From NCBI GenBank assembly GCA_023251275.1, contig JAHEZC010000107.1, positions 1 to 7,752 on the forward strand: 7,752 bases of DNA. The letters are read 5' to 3'. The notes beneath the pieces are model-generated. The model was not told the DNA's origin. It saw nothing but the letters and a program-made list of their open reading frames with translations, and did no database searches. This document shows positions 7,033 to 7,752 of the stretch, in pieces (the first letter of the stretch is position 1; every line of letters begins with the position of its first letter). This DNA is from Parafilimonas sp. Its GTDB lineage: Bacteria; Bacteroidota; Bacteroidia; Chitinophagales; Chitinophagaceae. The position numbers were made by a program, and so were the translations under genes.

Positions 7033-7752
7033 ATGAAAGGTATTATTCTCGCCGGGGGTTCCGGCACACGTTTATATCCTATCACCAAAGGTATCAGCAA
7101 ACAGCTTATGCCGGTATATGATAAACCAATGATCTATTACCCTCTTTCTGTGCTGATGCTGGCTCAAATAAGAGAAATACTTATTATCACTACTCCCGAA
7201 GATGCCCCTCAATTCAAAAGATTACTGGGAGATGGCAGCGAAGTAGGCTGTTCTTTTTCTTACGCAATACAGGCAGCGCCAAATGGGCTTGCCCAGGCAT
7301 TTGTAATAGGTGAAAATTTTATTGGCAACGAAAAGGTCGCATTGATTCTTGGCGACAATATTTTTTATGGCGCCGGATTGGGGCATCTTGTACGATCTTT
7401 TAATGATGTAGAGGGCGCCGCAATTTTTGCTTATGAAGTAAGAGACCCTGAACGTTATGGTGTAGTGGAATTCGACAAAGATTTCAAAGCTGTTTCCATT
7501 GAAGAAAAACCGGCACAGCCCAAATCTAATTTTGCCGTGCCGGGATTATATTTTTATGATAACCAGGTGATCGGAATTGCAAAAAATATTCAGCCGTCTG
7601 ATCGCGGCGAATACGAGATCACAGAGGTGAACAGAGCCTATCTCGAAAAAAAACAATTGCAGGTCGGGGTAATGAACAGGGGTATTGCATGGCTCGATAC
7701 AGGTACTTTTGATTCACTAAGTGATGCCAGCGAATTTGTCCGGGTAATTGAA
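7033..7752 (+). CDS. rfbA: Glucose-1-phosphate thymidylyltransferase; 3' end outside the window
   Basis: The first 240 residues of RfbA, which makes dTDP-glucose from dTTP and glucose-1-phosphate and is the first step toward dTDP-rhamnose. The frame is open to the last base of the window; family members are about 290 residues, so roughly 50 are missing. Motifs are [18 protein letters not shown] (nucleotide-binding G8-GSGTR13), [26 protein letters not shown] with metal-binding D108, [15 protein letters not shown] at 157-160, [22 protein letters not shown] and [14 protein letters not shown]. These are the signature of the RfbA/RmlA long-chain type. ATG 7033 gives the exact family N-terminus. 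It is 123 bases after rfbC, a larger gap than those between the preceding genes, so it may have its own promoter or simply be a looser part of the operon. rfbD is not in the window and may lie downstream. Confidence 0.96.
   Translation, partial: MKGIILAGGSGTRLYPITKGISKQLMPVYDKPMIYYPLSVLMLAQIREILIITTPEDAPQFKRLLGDGSEVGCSFSYAIQAAPNGLAQAFVIGENFIGNEKVALILGDNIFYGAGLGHLVRSFNDVEGAAIFAYEVRDPERYGVVEFDKDFKAVSIEEKPAQPKSNFAVPGLYFYDNQVIGIAKNIQPSDRGEYEITEVNRAYLEKKQLQVGVMNRGIAWLDTGTFDSLSDASEFVRVIE

Noticed and set aside
1..7752. tRNA, rRNA, CRISPR arrays, insertion sequences or long direct repeats
   Set aside because: None seen by eye; the window is almost fully covered by seven co-directional protein genes.

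Overview
The window is a stretch of a polysaccharide (O-antigen, capsule or exopolysaccharide) biosynthesis cluster. All seven protein genes are on the + strand. The organism is most likely a member of the Bacteroidota (Chitinophagales/Sphingobacteriales-like). The reasons are AT-rich DNA with A/T-ending codons, no Shine-Dalgarno-like sequence before any start, and a secreted DUF4838 protein of a type common in that phylum. The phylum call is inference.

Layout: (1) bases 1-612, the 3' part of a family 2 glycosyltransferase of the rhamnosyltransferase (WbbL-like) type, cut by the window edge. (2) 705-2945, a large exported DUF4838 protein (GH20/GH67-like architecture) with a C-terminal discoidin-like module. 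(3) 3028-4218, a family 4 (GT-B) glycosyltransferase that seems to start at a non-standard ATC codon. (4) 4215-5276, a UDP-glucuronate 4-epimerase-type SDR, overlapping the previous gene by ATGA. (5) 5301-6356, rfbB, dTDP-glucose 4,6-dehydratase. (6) 6358-6909, rfbC, dTDP-4-dehydrorhamnose 3,5-epimerase. (7) 7033-7752, rfbA, glucose-1-phosphate thymidylyltransferase, cut by the right edge. No gap exceeds 300 bases; the longest is 123 bases, between rfbC and rfbA, and it holds two weak hairpins.

How they fit together: RfbA makes dTDP-glucose, RfbB converts it to dTDP-4-keto-6-deoxyglucose, and RfbC epimerises that to dTDP-4-keto-L-rhamnose. The last enzyme, RfbD, is not in the window and may follow rfbA. 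The SDR epimerase probably supplies UDP-galacturonate. The two glycosyltransferases would use such donors at the cytoplasmic face of the inner membrane. The DUF4838 protein is the odd member: it is exported and looks like a carbohydrate-active enzyme, so it could trim, modify or bind the finished glycan.

Most of this is a standard nucleotide-sugar and glycosyltransferase locus. I see no RNA genes, CRISPR arrays, mobile elements or clear new system. The points most worth checking are the ATC start of the GT4 gene and the exported DUF4838 protein inside the cluster.
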